Positions 22,912 through 29,873 of a stretch of DNA of 30,595 nt are shown piece by piece. The position numbers and the translations under genes were made by a program. The stretch's first letter is position 1; each line of letters opens with the position of its first letter. The stretch lies in the IMG/VR virus record IMGVR_UViG_3300034062_001573, positions 1 through 30,595 of that record, one strand, 5' to 3'. This DNA comes from a virus. The notes beneath the pieces are model-generated. The model saw only the letters and a program-made list of their open reading frames with translations, did not search any database and was not told where the DNA came from.

Positions 22912-23202
22912 GTGTCCGGCCTTTCGGATACGCAGGATGATCGCCTGCGGTCGGTTGAGCGTCTGGCGCTTGGCACCTCGGCGGCGCTGAACGATCACTT
23001 GGTCGAGTGCGCCGAGCGCAGTCGCGCGACCACCATCGCCGTGTCGGAACTGACCGTGCAGGTGCGCCACCTGACCGAAAGCCAAGCGTCCCTCAACAAG
23101 TTGCTGCTTGGCATCGGGCTGCGTATCGGCACCGGGCTGGTCGCGCTCGTCATCGGCCTTATCGGGCTGGTGTTTTACTTCGTCACCGGGGTGAAGCCGT
23201 GA
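22912..23202 (+). CDS. membrane protein with coiled coil and C-terminal anchor (holin accessory?)
   Basis: A 96-residue protein. The N-terminal 65 residues are helical and probably coiled (DDRLRSVERLALGTSAALND, AVSELTVQVRHLTESQASLN). A single strong transmembrane segment follows (about 70-91, GTGLVALVIGLIGLVFYFV), ending GVKP. The layout resembles XhlA-type hemolysin/holin-accessory proteins. GTG at 22912 comes one base after the holin stop, and the C-terminus overlaps the hydrolase start as GTGA. I infer that it works with the holin or anchors a lysis complex; an antiholin role is an alternative. Confidence 0.75.
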   Translation: MSGLSDTQDDRLRSVERLALGTSAALNDHLVECAERSRATTIAVSELTVQVRHLTESQASLNKLLLGIGLRIGTGLVALVIGLIGLVFYFVTGVKP

Positions 23203-23702
23203 GCGGCCCCCGTTGGCTGATGCACGCACGGCGCTTTGTCGGCGTGCAGGAAATCCCCGGCAAGACTACCGCGCCTGTCATCGCCCGGTGGCTGCGGCAG
23301 CTCAACGCTTGGTGGACGGATGACGAGACGCCGTGGTGCGGTGCGTTCGTCGGCGGGTGCCTCACCGACATCGGCCTTGCCAAGCCCAAGGACTGGTACC
23401 GCGCGCGGGCGTACCTCAACTACGGCTACGCGCTGCCCAAGCCGCAGCCGGGGTGCATCGTCGTGTTCAACGGCGGCTTGAAGCGTCCTGGCGGTGGGCA
23501 TGTCGGCTTCGTCGTCGGTCAGGATCAATGGAACCGGCTGATGGTCTTGGGCGGCAATCAGGGCAACGCCGTCACCATCGCCCCGTTCGTCAAGAGCCGC
23601 GTGTTGGGTTACCGATGGCCGCTAGATGCTCCGCCGCCCAACACCAACGGCTTGCCGCTGTTGGCTGACAACGGGCAGCCGGCAAGCGACAACGAGGCGT
23701 AA
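23199..23702 (+). CDS. endolysin, NlpC/P60-CHAP-like cysteine hydrolase (TIGR02594 type)
   Basis: A 167-residue protein likely to cut peptidoglycan peptide bonds at lysis. The catalytic cysteine is in TPWCGAFVGGCL (Cys47), the histidine in GGGHVGFVVG (His101), and a plausible third polar residue is Asn120 in LGGNQGN. The P-W-C-[GA]-A-F and G-H-V-G-F motifs match the TIGR02594 group of phage and bacterial hydrolases. A Pro/Asn-rich C-terminal tail (about 143-167) carries no recognised binding domain. There is no signal peptide, so holin help is expected. GTG start overlaps the upstream stop; ATG at residue 8 is a less likely alternative. Confidence 0.85.
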   Translation: MSGPRWLMHARRFVGVQEIPGKTTAPVIARWLRQLNAWWTDDETPWCGAFVGGCLTDIGLAKPKDWYRARAYLNYGYALPKPQPGCIVVFNGGLKRPGGGHVGFVVGQDQWNRLMVLGGNQGNAVTIAPFVKSRVLGYRWPLDAPPPNTNGLPLLADNGQPASDNEA

Positions 23703-23711
23703 CGCCCCGTC

Positions 23712-24059
23712 ATGCGCGCGGATGACCGACACACCCGCCTCGGCATCCCGCGCAGGTTCCGGCTGCACGGACATGAAATCGCCGTGCGCATTCTGCCCCT
23801 ATCCAAATGGCCGCACACCAAGGGCGCGGTCGGCATGTACGACCCGACTTTGCATCGCATAGACATCCGCGGCGATCAACCCGAAACTGCCGTCCAACAA
23901 ACTTTCTGCCACGAACTTGTCCACGCCCTGCTTGACGAGATGAACCATAAACTTTCACACGACGAAGTATTCGTGGATACTCTCGGCAGTCTGCTACAGC
24001 AGGCACTTGCTTCGTTCACACACCGGAGGCCGCGTGCCCGCTCAAAAAGCAACGGATGA
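23712..24059 (+). CDS. small HEXXH zinc metallopeptidase-like protein
   Basis: A 115-residue protein with HELVHALLDEMNH around residues 67-79: the zincin signature HEXXH, with the Glu as general base. Further acidic residues follow shortly after (SHDEVFVDTLGSLL). This compact arrangement, a short beta sheet followed by the zinc helix, resembles ImmA/IrrE-like and other minimal phage metallopeptidases. The basic tail RRPRARSKSNG is unusual. It lies among the lysis genes, but a substrate (host regulator, virion protein or wall) cannot be named. Its 3' end overlaps the next gene by 26 bases. Ribosome site weak. Confidence 0.78.
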   Translation: MRADDRHTRLGIPRRFRLHGHEIAVRILPLSKWPHTKGAVGMYDPTLHRIDIRGDQPETAVQQTFCHELVHALLDEMNHKLSHDEVFVDTLGSLLQQALASFTHRRPRARSKSNG

Positions 24060-25143
24060 ACAAATCCTTTCGGCGCTCAATGCCGCAAAGGGGGTACGCG
24101 CCGAGGCCGCACGCCAACTTGGCATCAACACCCGCGCGCTGTCGCAGCGCATTGACGGGTTGAAGTCGCGCGGCGTGCCGGTGCCCGACTCAACCTACGA
24201 CCCGGCGGCACGGTTCCGCACCGCGAACGGGGTGGTGGAGAGCGCACCGCGCAAGCGCGAACTGCTGGAAGCCCCGAAGTTACCCTCGGGCAAAATTGAC
24301 ATCCGCGAATTGATTGACCGCAGGAAAGCGACTTTTGCCCGCAAGGACGCCGCTGCCGAGGCGCGAAAACTAGTCAAGGTCAAGGTACGCGGGAACGCGC
24401 CCATCGGCGTGACGCTGCTTGGCGACCCGCATGTGGATGACGATTACACCGACCTCGGGCAGCTTGAGCGCGACATCAACATCATCAAGGCCACGCCTGG
24501 GCTATACGCCGCCTGCGTAGGCGATTTGCAAAACAACTGGATTGGCCGTCTCGCCCGCCTATACGGCGAGCAGGAGACGACTGCGGGGCAGGCGTGGCAG
24601 CTCGTTGAGTGGCTTGTCGAGGAACTGCGCGAGGACTGGCTGTTTATGGTGCAGGGCAACCACGACCATTGGAGCGGCGCGGGCGACCCTCTGCGGTGGA
24701 TTCAGCGGCAAGCCGGGGTGACGCTGACGGGCGATCATACCGTCCGCATCGCGCTCACGTTCCAGAACGGCGCCGAGGTGCGCATCGCCGCCCGCCACGA
24801 CTGGCCCGGCAACTCAATGTGGAACCCGAGCCACGGGCAGCTCCGCGCCGCCAAGCTCACGCACCACGACCACGTGATTGTCTCCGGCCACAAGCATACG
24901 GGCGGGTACCAGCTTTTGCGCATCCCGGCGACCGGGCATCTTGCGCACCTGCTGCAACTTGGGTCATACAAGATTCACGACTCCTACGCCGATGCGCTTG
25001 GCCTGCCGCCGTCCATGATCGCCCCGTCCTGCACCGTCATTCTAGACCCGCAGGCCAACGAGCTTGGCCTGGTGCGGGTGGAACACGACATTGAAGCCGC
25101 TGCGGACTACTTGACATGGCTACGGAAACGCCGGGCAAAGTGA
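24034..25143 (+). CDS. calcineurin-like metallophosphoesterase with N-terminal HTH
   Basis: A 369-residue protein. Residues about 8-45 (EQILSALNAAKGVRAEAARQ, LGINTRALSQRIDGLK) look like a Fis-type helix-turn-helix. From about 125 the metallophosphoesterase core appears in order: GDPHVDD (130-136), GDLQNNW (163-169), GNHDHW (208-213), RHDWPGNS (254-261) and GHKHTG (285-290). These supply two metal ions and the catalytic His. It could hydrolyse phosphomono- or diesters, including DNA. The coupling to a DNA-binding-like domain suggests action on nucleic acid, but that is inference. GTG 24034 is chosen because GGAGG lies five bases upstream. It sits inside the lysis region. Confidence 0.88.
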   Translation: MPAQKATDEQILSALNAAKGVRAEAARQLGINTRALSQRIDGLKSRGVPVPDSTYDPAARFRTANGVVESAPRKRELLEAPKLPSGKIDIRELIDRRKATFARKDAAAEARKLVKVKVRGNAPIGVTLLGDPHVDDDYTDLGQLERDINIIKATPGLYAACVGDLQNNWIGRLARLYGEQETTAGQAWQLVEWLVEELREDWLFMVQGNHDHWSGAGDPLRWIQRQAGVTLTGDHTVRIALTFQNGAEVRIAARHDWPGNSMWNPSHGQLRAAKLTHHDHVIVSGHKHTGGYQLLRIPATGHLAHLLQLGSYKIHDSYADALGLPPSMIAPSCTVILDPQANELGLVRVEHDIEAAADYLTWLRKRRAK

Positions 25144-25298
25144 AAGAAGCCACGCTGCCTTGCCGGGTGTGCTTCTGGTCGGCGTTCCTCACCCGCAAGG
25201 ATGACCGGGTGTGGTGCAGCCACGCCGTCCATCATGGGTGGATGACCGACAAAGCCGCTTGCGACGGGAAAGCCTTTCAGACAGACTTGCGGCCATGA
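25116..25298 (+). CDS. small Cys/His protein, probably zinc-binding
   Basis: A 60-residue protein overlapping the phosphoesterase end by 28 bases and the Rz start by four (ATGA). Cys16 and Cys19 (CRVC) and Cys34 with His36 (CSH), plus Cys49, give a possible zinc knuckle. Phage genes of this size with a C-x2-C-x-W start and a C-S-H motif occur next to lysis and replication modules. The ribosome site is weak, and the two overlaps suggest coupled translation. Function unknown. Confidence 0.65.
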   Translation: MATETPGKVKEATLPCRVCFWSAFLTRKDDRVWCSHAVHHGWMTDKAACDGKAFQTDLRP

Positions 25299-25780
25299 TG
25301 CCCGTTTGGCTGCTTCGCTACCTGCCCCATCTGATTGCCGCCGTTGCCGTCGTGGCGGCTGCGGCATGGGGCGTCCACAAGATCCGCGAGGGTGTGCGCG
25401 ATGAACTGGAACCGGAAATTCGCCGTCTGGAGACTGAACTACGGGTTGAACGCGCTGATCGCGCGCGTGCCGAGACTGCCCTCGACGCCTACCGCTCGGA
25501 GCTGGATGGTCTTGCTAGCCGGCCTCAGCCTGCTACTCCTGTCCGGCTGTGCCGCACCGCCCCCGTGCGCAGCCCCAAGCCGCCCTCCGAAGGAACTGAT
25601 GCTGCCGCCCCCGCCGCCGGGAGCGATGCAGGACAGGTTGGAGCGGATTCTGGAGAAGGGTCAGGGCCAGACATCGGCCCCGACCTCCGCGACCTCGCAG
25701 CCTCCTGTGACGCCGTAAGCGCACGCTTACGCGCCCTGCAAGGGTGGGTCAACCTCGCGCCTGACGCGCCTCGGCCATAA
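25295..25780 (+). CDS. Rz: i-spanin (Rz-like)
   Basis: A 161-residue inner-membrane spanin subunit. Residues about 2-22 form a transmembrane anchor (PVWLLRYLPHLIAAVAVVAA), followed by a periplasmic coiled coil (DELEPEIRRLETELRVERAD) and a Pro/Ala-rich, less ordered part. With the o-spanin it would bridge inner and outer membrane in the last lysis step. The Rz1 gene is read in another frame within it. The ATG overlaps the upstream stop (ATGA). The C-terminal 32 bases overlap the minus-strand gene at 25749-25940. No family similarity beyond architecture is claimed. Confidence 0.82.
   Translation: MMPVWLLRYLPHLIAAVAVVAAAAWGVHKIREGVRDELEPEIRRLETELRVERADRARAETALDAYRSELDGLASRPQPATPVRLCRTAPVRSPKPPSEGTDAAAPAAGSDAGQVGADSGEGSGPDIGPDLRDLAASCDAVSARLRALQGWVNLAPDAPRP
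25506..25718 (+). CDS. Rz1: o-spanin lipoprotein (Rz1-like), embedded in Rz
   Basis: A 70-residue protein encoded in a second frame within Rz. It starts MVLLAGLSLLLLSGC, a signal peptide with lipobox LLSGC whose Cys would be lipidated for outer-membrane attachment. A Pro-rich stretch (APPPCAAPSRPPKELMLPPPPP) follows, the hallmark of Rz1 proteins. GGAG lies four bases before ATG 25506. The signal peptide lacks N-terminal positive charge from this start; an upstream ATG at 25401 would add a basic segment and is the alternative. The stop lies in a perfect 7-bp hairpin at 25714-25731. Confidence 0.8.
   Translation: MVLLAGLSLLLLSGCAAPPPCAAPSRPPKELMLPPPPPGAMQDRLERILEKGQGQTSAPTSATSQPPVTP
25714..25731. 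terminator. dyad between convergent operons
   Basis: CGTAAGC-GCAC-GCTTACG is a perfect 7-bp stem with a four-base loop at the Rz1 stop codon, about 20 bases beyond the stop of the convergent minus-strand gene. It could act on both strands where the late and minus-strand transcripts meet. It lacks a T run, so intrinsic termination is doubtful. Confidence 0.35.
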
Positions 25781-25940
25781 TCTCGTCGCGCTCGCGCGCG
25801 GCGCGCATCGACGTGTACCGCTGGTGCAGGCGCTCAAGGAACACCTTGCGGCGCTGACCGTTGCGTTCGGCCACCAGCAGCTCAAGCACCTGTTCCTCGC
25901 CCATGCCCTTCATGGCAGCGTTCAGTTGCGTCCAGTTCAT
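25749..25940 (-). CDS. small helical protein downstream of the helicase
   Basis: A 63-residue, strongly helical, charged protein (MNWTQLNAAMKGMGEEQVLE, LLVAERNGQRRKVFLERLHQ). It starts by ATGA overlap with the helicase stop and ends by overlapping the Rz 3' end on the other strand. Short proteins of similar M-N-W-x-x-L-x-E start occur behind replication genes in other phages. It may be a helicase partner, but nothing in the sequence proves that. Confidence 0.7.
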   Translation of the reverse strand: MNWTQLNAAMKGMGEEQVLELLVAERNGQRRKVFLERLHQRYTSMRAARERDEIMAEARQARG

Positions 25941-27277
25941 TCGGTCAACTCCTTCATGGCTATGTCGGATACCGCACGCTTGTCGTGCAGCGCCGACCAG
26001 ATACGCTCGTCAATCGTCTGATTGGCAAGCAAGACATAGACCCACACATCCTGCCGCTGACCGCTGCGGTGCAGTCGACCAACGGTCTGCTCGTATTCCT
26101 CTAGCGACCACGGCAGCGACAGAAACACCATATGGCTCCCGCCGTGCTGCAAGTTGAGGCCGTGGCCGGCCGAGCGGGGGTGAATCAGCAGCAGCGGCAC
26201 TTCGCCGCGGTTCCACCGATCCACTACGCCTGGCTGGTCTATTGTGGCGGCATGGGGGTAGCGGCGCAACAACTCTGCTTGTTCCTCGACGTAGTTGTAC
26301 ACCACCACCGTGTTCACCCGCTGATTGCCGTCAAGAACTTCCTCTAGCAAGTCAAACTTGTGGCTAGAAAACCACACCGGGGTCTGCGTGACGATGAACT
26401 TGCCCGGCTTGGCGGGGTTGGGTGTCTTACGGGTGTCGTACACCCACCCGCACGCCATCTGTTGAAGTTTCTGCGTGACGGCGCCGGCGTTGACGGCGAC
26501 CGCCTGCGCGTCAGGGAAGCGCACCACGAAGTCCTGCTTCATCTTCTGGTAGGGTTCGCGGTCGGTCAGGACGGTTCGCAGCGGGGTGACGTGCAGCGGC
26601 GGCAAGGTGTCGGCGTACTCGCCAGGCTCAAGCACGAAGGTTGCGTGCTTGATGCGCGCCATGACCTGCTCCAACGATCCGCGCGCCGGCTCCCATTGGC
26701 CGTGGTCGCGGTTGATGCAATGGAAATACTGTTGCAGGAACGCGCCCTTGGAGCGACCAAGCAACGACTGGTCGATGATTTTGCATTGGCCGAACACGTC
26801 CTCAAGGCCGTTGGACGTGAAGCTGCCGGTCAGCCCCCACCGGATGGGGACATCTTCCAGGCGCTTGAGGATGGCCTTGAACCGCACGCCGGAGGGGTTC
26901 TTGAGGCGCGTCAGCTCGTCAAACACCACGCCATCAAAGTCAAACCGTTGCCCGGCGAGCCACGCCAGATTCTCGTAGTTGATGACGACCACGCGGGCAT
27001 CGGATGCAAGCGCCGCAGCCCGCGCCTTGGACGCGCCGAGCGCCACCGCCACCTTGACATCAGGCGTCCACTTGGCAGCCTCAGACGGCCACACGTAGCG
27101 GCAGACGCGCAGGGGCGCGACAACGAGCCACCGCTTGACCACCCCATCGCGCAGGGCATCCCGCATGGCCGTGAGCGCCGTAGCGGTCTTGCCGGCGCCA
27201 ACCCACGCCAACATCATCGCCCGGTCATGCTCGTAGAGGAAGTCAGCCGCCGTTTCTTGATAGGGTCTTAATTGCAT
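25937..27277 (-). CDS. SNF2-type DEAD-box helicase
   Basis: A 446-residue superfamily-2 ATPase. Motifs in order: Q-like LRPYQ (3-7), Walker A GAGKTA (27-32), VVFDELTRLKN (117-127; Asp-Glu as Walker B), LTGSF (149-153), then in the second RecA fold SAGHGLNLQ (369-377) and QTVGRLHRSGQ (397-407, arginine finger). The H-R-S-G-Q and GLNLQ signatures place it in the SNF2/Rad54-like branch. Phage versions are thought to remodel or unwind DNA in replication, recombination or repair. The start ATG 27277 is chosen for GGGAG five bases upstream and because the conserved part begins there. It overlaps the XF1762-family gene by ten bases and the small gene downstream by four. Confidence 0.93.
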   Translation of the reverse strand: MQLRPYQETAADFLYEHDRAMMLAWVGAGKTATALTAMRDALRDGVVKRWLVVAPLRVCRYVWPSEAAKWTPDVKVAVALGASKARAAALASDARVVVINYENLAWLAGQRFDFDGVVFDELTRLKNPSGVRFKAILKRLEDVPIRWGLTGSFTSNGLEDVFGQCKIIDQSLLGRSKGAFLQQYFHCINRDHGQWEPARGSLEQVMARIKHATFVLEPGEYADTLPPLHVTPLRTVLTDREPYQKMKQDFVVRFPDAQAVAVNAGAVTQKLQQMACGWVYDTRKTPNPAKPGKFIVTQTPVWFSSHKFDLLEEVLDGNQRVNTVVVYNYVEEQAELLRRYPHAATIDQPGVVDRWNRGEVPLLLIHPRSAGHGLNLQHGGSHMVFLSLPWSLEEYEQTVGRLHRSGQRQDVWVYVLLANQTIDERIWSALHDKRAVSDIAMKELTE

Positions 27278-27714
27278 ACGCGCTCCCAACGAACGCGCGC
27301 TACGCCACCGCTGCCAATGTCCGCGCGAGGACGTCCAGGCGAATCCCATCCTTTGCGCGGGGGTAAATGCGCAATCGGAGTCCATCCCGCACCACGCAAA
27401 CTAGCTCCGCTTTCATCGTGCTGCGTATACGTCACAACTTTCAGATACCCAAGTGCTTTTGCCGCACGAACAATAGCGCCGTACAGCATTGAATTAGCGT
27501 TTCGAGTGCCATCGGTGCAAGTTCGCGTCACTTCTAAAGTCAACCCATCATCAAGCATCCGTGCAATAGGGCGTCCTGCGGTAGCAACGCCCACGCACAC
27601 GTCGCCGTCAAATAGGCCAATACTAAACTTATGCCCCGAAGGTGGTTTGTTGTGACGGTGATTTTGCCGAACAAACTCTTGCGCAAATTTAAGCGAAACA
27701 GGGCGGATAATCAT
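27268..27714 (-). CDS. XF1762-family protein (GNAT-like)
   Basis: A 148-residue protein with segments I recall from the XF1762 family: FVRQNHRHNKPPSGHKFSIG, GRPIARMLDDGLTLEVTR, DGTRNANSMLYGAIVRAAKA and GYLKVVTYTQHDESGASLRG, then AGWTPIAHLPPRKGWD. The fold is probably acetyltransferase-like, with a conserved Asn-Arg-His-rich start, but substrate and reaction are not known. The start overlaps the nuclease stop (ATGA) and the end overlaps the helicase start, so all three are translated from one message. Proteins of this family are common in phages and prophages beside replication genes. Confidence 0.85.
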   Translation of the reverse strand: MIIRPVSLKFAQEFVRQNHRHNKPPSGHKFSIGLFDGDVCVGVATAGRPIARMLDDGLTLEVTRTCTDGTRNANSMLYGAIVRAAKALGYLKVVTYTQHDESGASLRGAGWTPIAHLPPRKGWDSPGRPRADIGSGGVARVRWERVCN

Positions 27715-27989
27715 TGTGTTGCCGCCGCAACGAAAGCATCGGCGTCCTCCTTCGTCCAAATCGTGGCGTATGACTGGTTCAGCCGCTTCATGTCCGCCGC
27801 AAACAAGGCTTGCAGCGGGTCGATGCGCCCGCCCTTAACCTTCAACTCCACGAACCAAGTGCTACCGTCCGGGAAGCAAGCAATGCGGTCGGACACGCCG
27901 TTCTGCGTCGGGGATCGGAACTTGTAGGTCTTGCCCCCGGCAACCTGCACCGCCCAATCGAAATGCGTCTCCAATTCGGATTCTTTCAT
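27711..27989 (-). CDS. VRR-NUC domain nuclease
   Basis: A 92-residue protein, essentially one VRR-NUC domain of the PD-(D/E)XK superfamily. Motifs: Glu5/Glu7 in the first helix, GVSDRIACFPDG (31-42, Asp34), WFVELKVKGGRIDPLQ (45-60, with Glu48-x-Lys50 as catalytic pair and Gln60). Stand-alone VRR-NUC proteins can cut branched DNA such as Holliday junctions. Pairing with a SNF2 helicase in one operon supports a recombination or branch-processing role. The ATG is predicted to lie at the transcription start itself, giving a possible leaderless message without a Shine-Dalgarno sequence. Confidence 0.9.
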   Translation of the reverse strand: MKESELETHFDWAVQVAGGKTYKFRSPTQNGVSDRIACFPDGSTWFVELKVKGGRIDPLQALFAADMKRLNQSYATIWTKEDADAFVAAATQ

Positions 27990-28046
27990 GCCGCAAGACT
28001 ATCTGAAAAGACAATGCTTGACAACCTAGATTCTTGCGGCTAACCT
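27990..28046. promoter_or_regulatory. divergent promoters with 9-bp inverted repeat
   Basis: Rightward: TTGACA at 28018-28023, 17 bases, then TAACCT at 28041-28046. Leftward (minus strand): TTGTCA at 28024-28019, 17 bases, then TAGTCT at 28001-27996. The two -35 boxes overlap on the word CTTGACAA. GCCGCAAGA at 27990-27998 and its exact reverse complement TCTTGCGGC at 28032-28040 lie over the leftward -10 and directly before the rightward -10. This is the layout expected for coordinated control of two operons by one dimeric or tetrameric regulator. The regulator is not in the window. Confidence 0.6.
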
Positions 28047-28079
28047 AGCGGCTCACTCAATCCACTATCGGAGTTTGAT

Positions 28080-29201
28080 ATGGCACACAGCACTATCGTC
28101 GGCGGGTCTACCGCCAAGCGCGTCATGGCCTGCCCTGGCAGCGTCAAGCTCGTTCAGCAAGTCCCGCCGAAGCCCGCATCCAAGGATGCCCTGCGCGGCA
28201 CCTTGCTTCACGATGTCATCGCCAAGATCCTTGAGCATGACGAGCCGCCCGCGAACTTCTTGGGCGCGACCTACGAGGGCGAGGAACTTACCCCTGAGTT
28301 GATGGAAGCCAAGATCCTGCCGGCGCTTGCGATGCTCGACGCCGTTGACCCCGACAAGCAGATGGAATTCGCCATCGAAGCCGTGGTCGGCTTTGGCGAC
28401 TTCCTCCCCGGCGTGTTCGGATCGGCTGACGTGCTTGGCCGCATCGGCAAGCGCGCCATCGTCTGGGATTGGAAGTTTGGTGACGGCGTGCCGGTGTCGC
28501 CCGTCGAGAACGAACAGCTCATGTTCTACGCCGCTGCCGCGATGCGCACGCCCGCAACCAAGTGGGTGTTTGACGGCGCGGAGGAAATCGAACTCGTCAT
28601 CGCGCAGCCGCCCTCTGACCCCAAGCGATGGGTCACAACGCCCGACCGCATCCGGCGCTTTGAGGCTGACCTGGCGCTTGCCGTCCACACGGCGTTGCGC
28701 CCCGATGCGGCGCTTGCGGTGGGCGATCATTGCAGGTGGTGCGCCGCCAAGCCCATCTGCCCGCAAATGACGGGCGCGGTTGACCGGGCGTTGCAAAAGA
28801 CCATCAAGGAACTGGACGCCACGCAGCTTGGCGTCATGCTGCAACGCGCGGACATCCTTGAAGGCTGGATCAGCGACTTGCGCGCGCTTGCGCTCCAAGT
28901 GCTAGAGTCCGGCAATCAGGTGCCAGGCTTCAAGCTCGTACAGAAGCGCGGCACCCGCAAATGGGTTGACGAGAAGGCGGCGGAAATCGCCCTCGTCGGC
29001 CTCGGAATCGACCCGCTTGTGACGGAGCTTGTCTCTCCGGCGCAGGCGGAGAAAAAGCTGAAAGCCGCCAAGAAGGTTTTGCCGGAAGGCTTGACCGTCA
29101 TGGCGTCGTCAGGCACCACCCTCGCGTCGGAAAGCGATTCCCGACCGGCGGTGTTGCAAATCGGGCAGCAGTTGACTGCGGCTCTTTCTAAACTTGTGTA
29201 A
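28080..29201 (+). CDS. DUF2800 protein, Cas4/RecB-like nuclease with Fe-S cysteines
   Basis: A 373-residue protein of the DUF2800 type. The RecB-like nuclease residues are visible: His44 (TLLHD), Asp117 (GSADV), and Asp130-Trp-Lys132 (WDWKFG). Four cysteines, Cys18 near the N-terminus and Cys218, Cys221 and Cys227 (CRWCAAKPIC), match the split iron-sulphur cluster of Cas4 and AddB nucleases. It is expected to trim DNA ends in recombination-dependent replication. The C-terminal 100 residues (RKWVDEKAAEIALVGLGID and onward) are an extra domain normal for this family. CGGAG (28069-28073) precedes ATG 28080, itself under the rightward promoter. Confidence 0.9.
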   Translation: MAHSTIVGGSTAKRVMACPGSVKLVQQVPPKPASKDALRGTLLHDVIAKILEHDEPPANFLGATYEGEELTPELMEAKILPALAMLDAVDPDKQMEFAIEAVVGFGDFLPGVFGSADVLGRIGKRAIVWDWKFGDGVPVSPVENEQLMFYAAAAMRTPATKWVFDGAEEIELVIAQPPSDPKRWVTTPDRIRRFEADLALAVHTALRPDAALAVGDHCRWCAAKPICPQMTGAVDRALQKTIKELDATQLGVMLQRADILEGWISDLRALALQVLESGNQVPGFKLVQKRGTRKWVDEKAAEIALVGLGIDPLVTELVSPAQAEKKLKAAKKVLPEGLTVMASSGTTLASESDSRPAVLQIGQQLTAALSKLV

Positions 29202-29216
29202 GGAGTATTAATAGTC

Positions 29217-29867
29217 ATGTCGAATGAAATCTCGTTGTTCCAGAAGGCCGGTTTACCGGCGCCCACCACCCTCGCCACCGCCCTCAAGTCGCTTGACACG
29301 GCGGTGGGCACGGTCGGTGTGACCATCCTCAAGATGGACAAGACCGGCCATTGGGTGTTCGGTGCCGATCAAACCGAAGTGGAGGATGACTCCACTTGGG
29401 CGGTCAACCCGTTCAGCTTTATCCACGGCTTCATCGCTTGGGGTGCGGGCGAGGTGTTGGGCGAGAAGATGGGGCCGGTTACGCAGCCGCTCCCGGAGAT
29501 TGGCCCGGCGCCCGAGGCCGCCAAGAAGGGGTGGGAGACGCAGGTGGGCTTCTCGCTCAAGTGCGTCAACGGTGAGGATGCGGGTTTGGAAGCCCGCTAC
29601 ACCGTGACATCCGTGGGCGGCAAGCGTGCCGTGCAGGGCTTGGCGGCAGCGATTGCCGCACAGGTCGAAACCAACCCTGACCTGCCGGTGCCGGTCGTGC
29701 GACTCAAGAAGGAGCATTACCAGCACAAGATGTACGGGCGCATCTTCACGCCGATCTTTGAAATCGTCGGGTGGGTGAACCTTGACGGCAACGCCGCAAG
29801 CGGCGAAGCGGTTGAGGCTCCTGCGGCTGACGAGGCGGCGCCGGGTCGCCGTCGTCGTCGGGCGTGA
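29217..29867 (+). CDS. conserved hypothetical, candidate ssDNA-binding protein
   Basis: A 216-residue protein 15 bases after the DUF2800 gene, with AGGAG at 29201-29205. The core includes TILKMDKTGHWVFGADQTEV, WAVNPFSFIHGFIAWG and EVLGEKMGPVTQPLPEIG, which I recall from many phage genomes without a named function. A beta-rich middle (VGFSLKCVNGEDAG, EARYTVTSVGGKRAV) precedes an acidic linker and a basic end (PGRRRRRA). In other phages the gene after a DUF2800 nuclease often encodes a single-strand DNA-binding protein, so that role is possible by context only. It ends seven bases before a strong terminator. Confidence 0.8.
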   Translation: MSNEISLFQKAGLPAPTTLATALKSLDTAVGTVGVTILKMDKTGHWVFGADQTEVEDDSTWAVNPFSFIHGFIAWGAGEVLGEKMGPVTQPLPEIGPAPEAAKKGWETQVGFSLKCVNGEDAGLEARYTVTSVGGKRAVQGLAAAIAAQVETNPDLPVPVVRLKKEHYQHKMYGRIFTPIFEIVGWVNLDGNAASGEAVEAPAADEAAPGRRRRRA

Positions 29868-29873
29868 GCAACC

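Noticed and set aside
26360-27271. 303-codon plus-strand open frame opposite the helicase
   Set aside because: The helicase motifs on the minus strand are unambiguous, and the antisense protein is His/Arg-rich without recognisable domains.
28080-29201. Cas4 as evidence of a phage CRISPR system
   Set aside because: DUF2800 proteins share the nuclease and Fe-S residues but are common in phages without CRISPR, and no array or other cas gene is seen.
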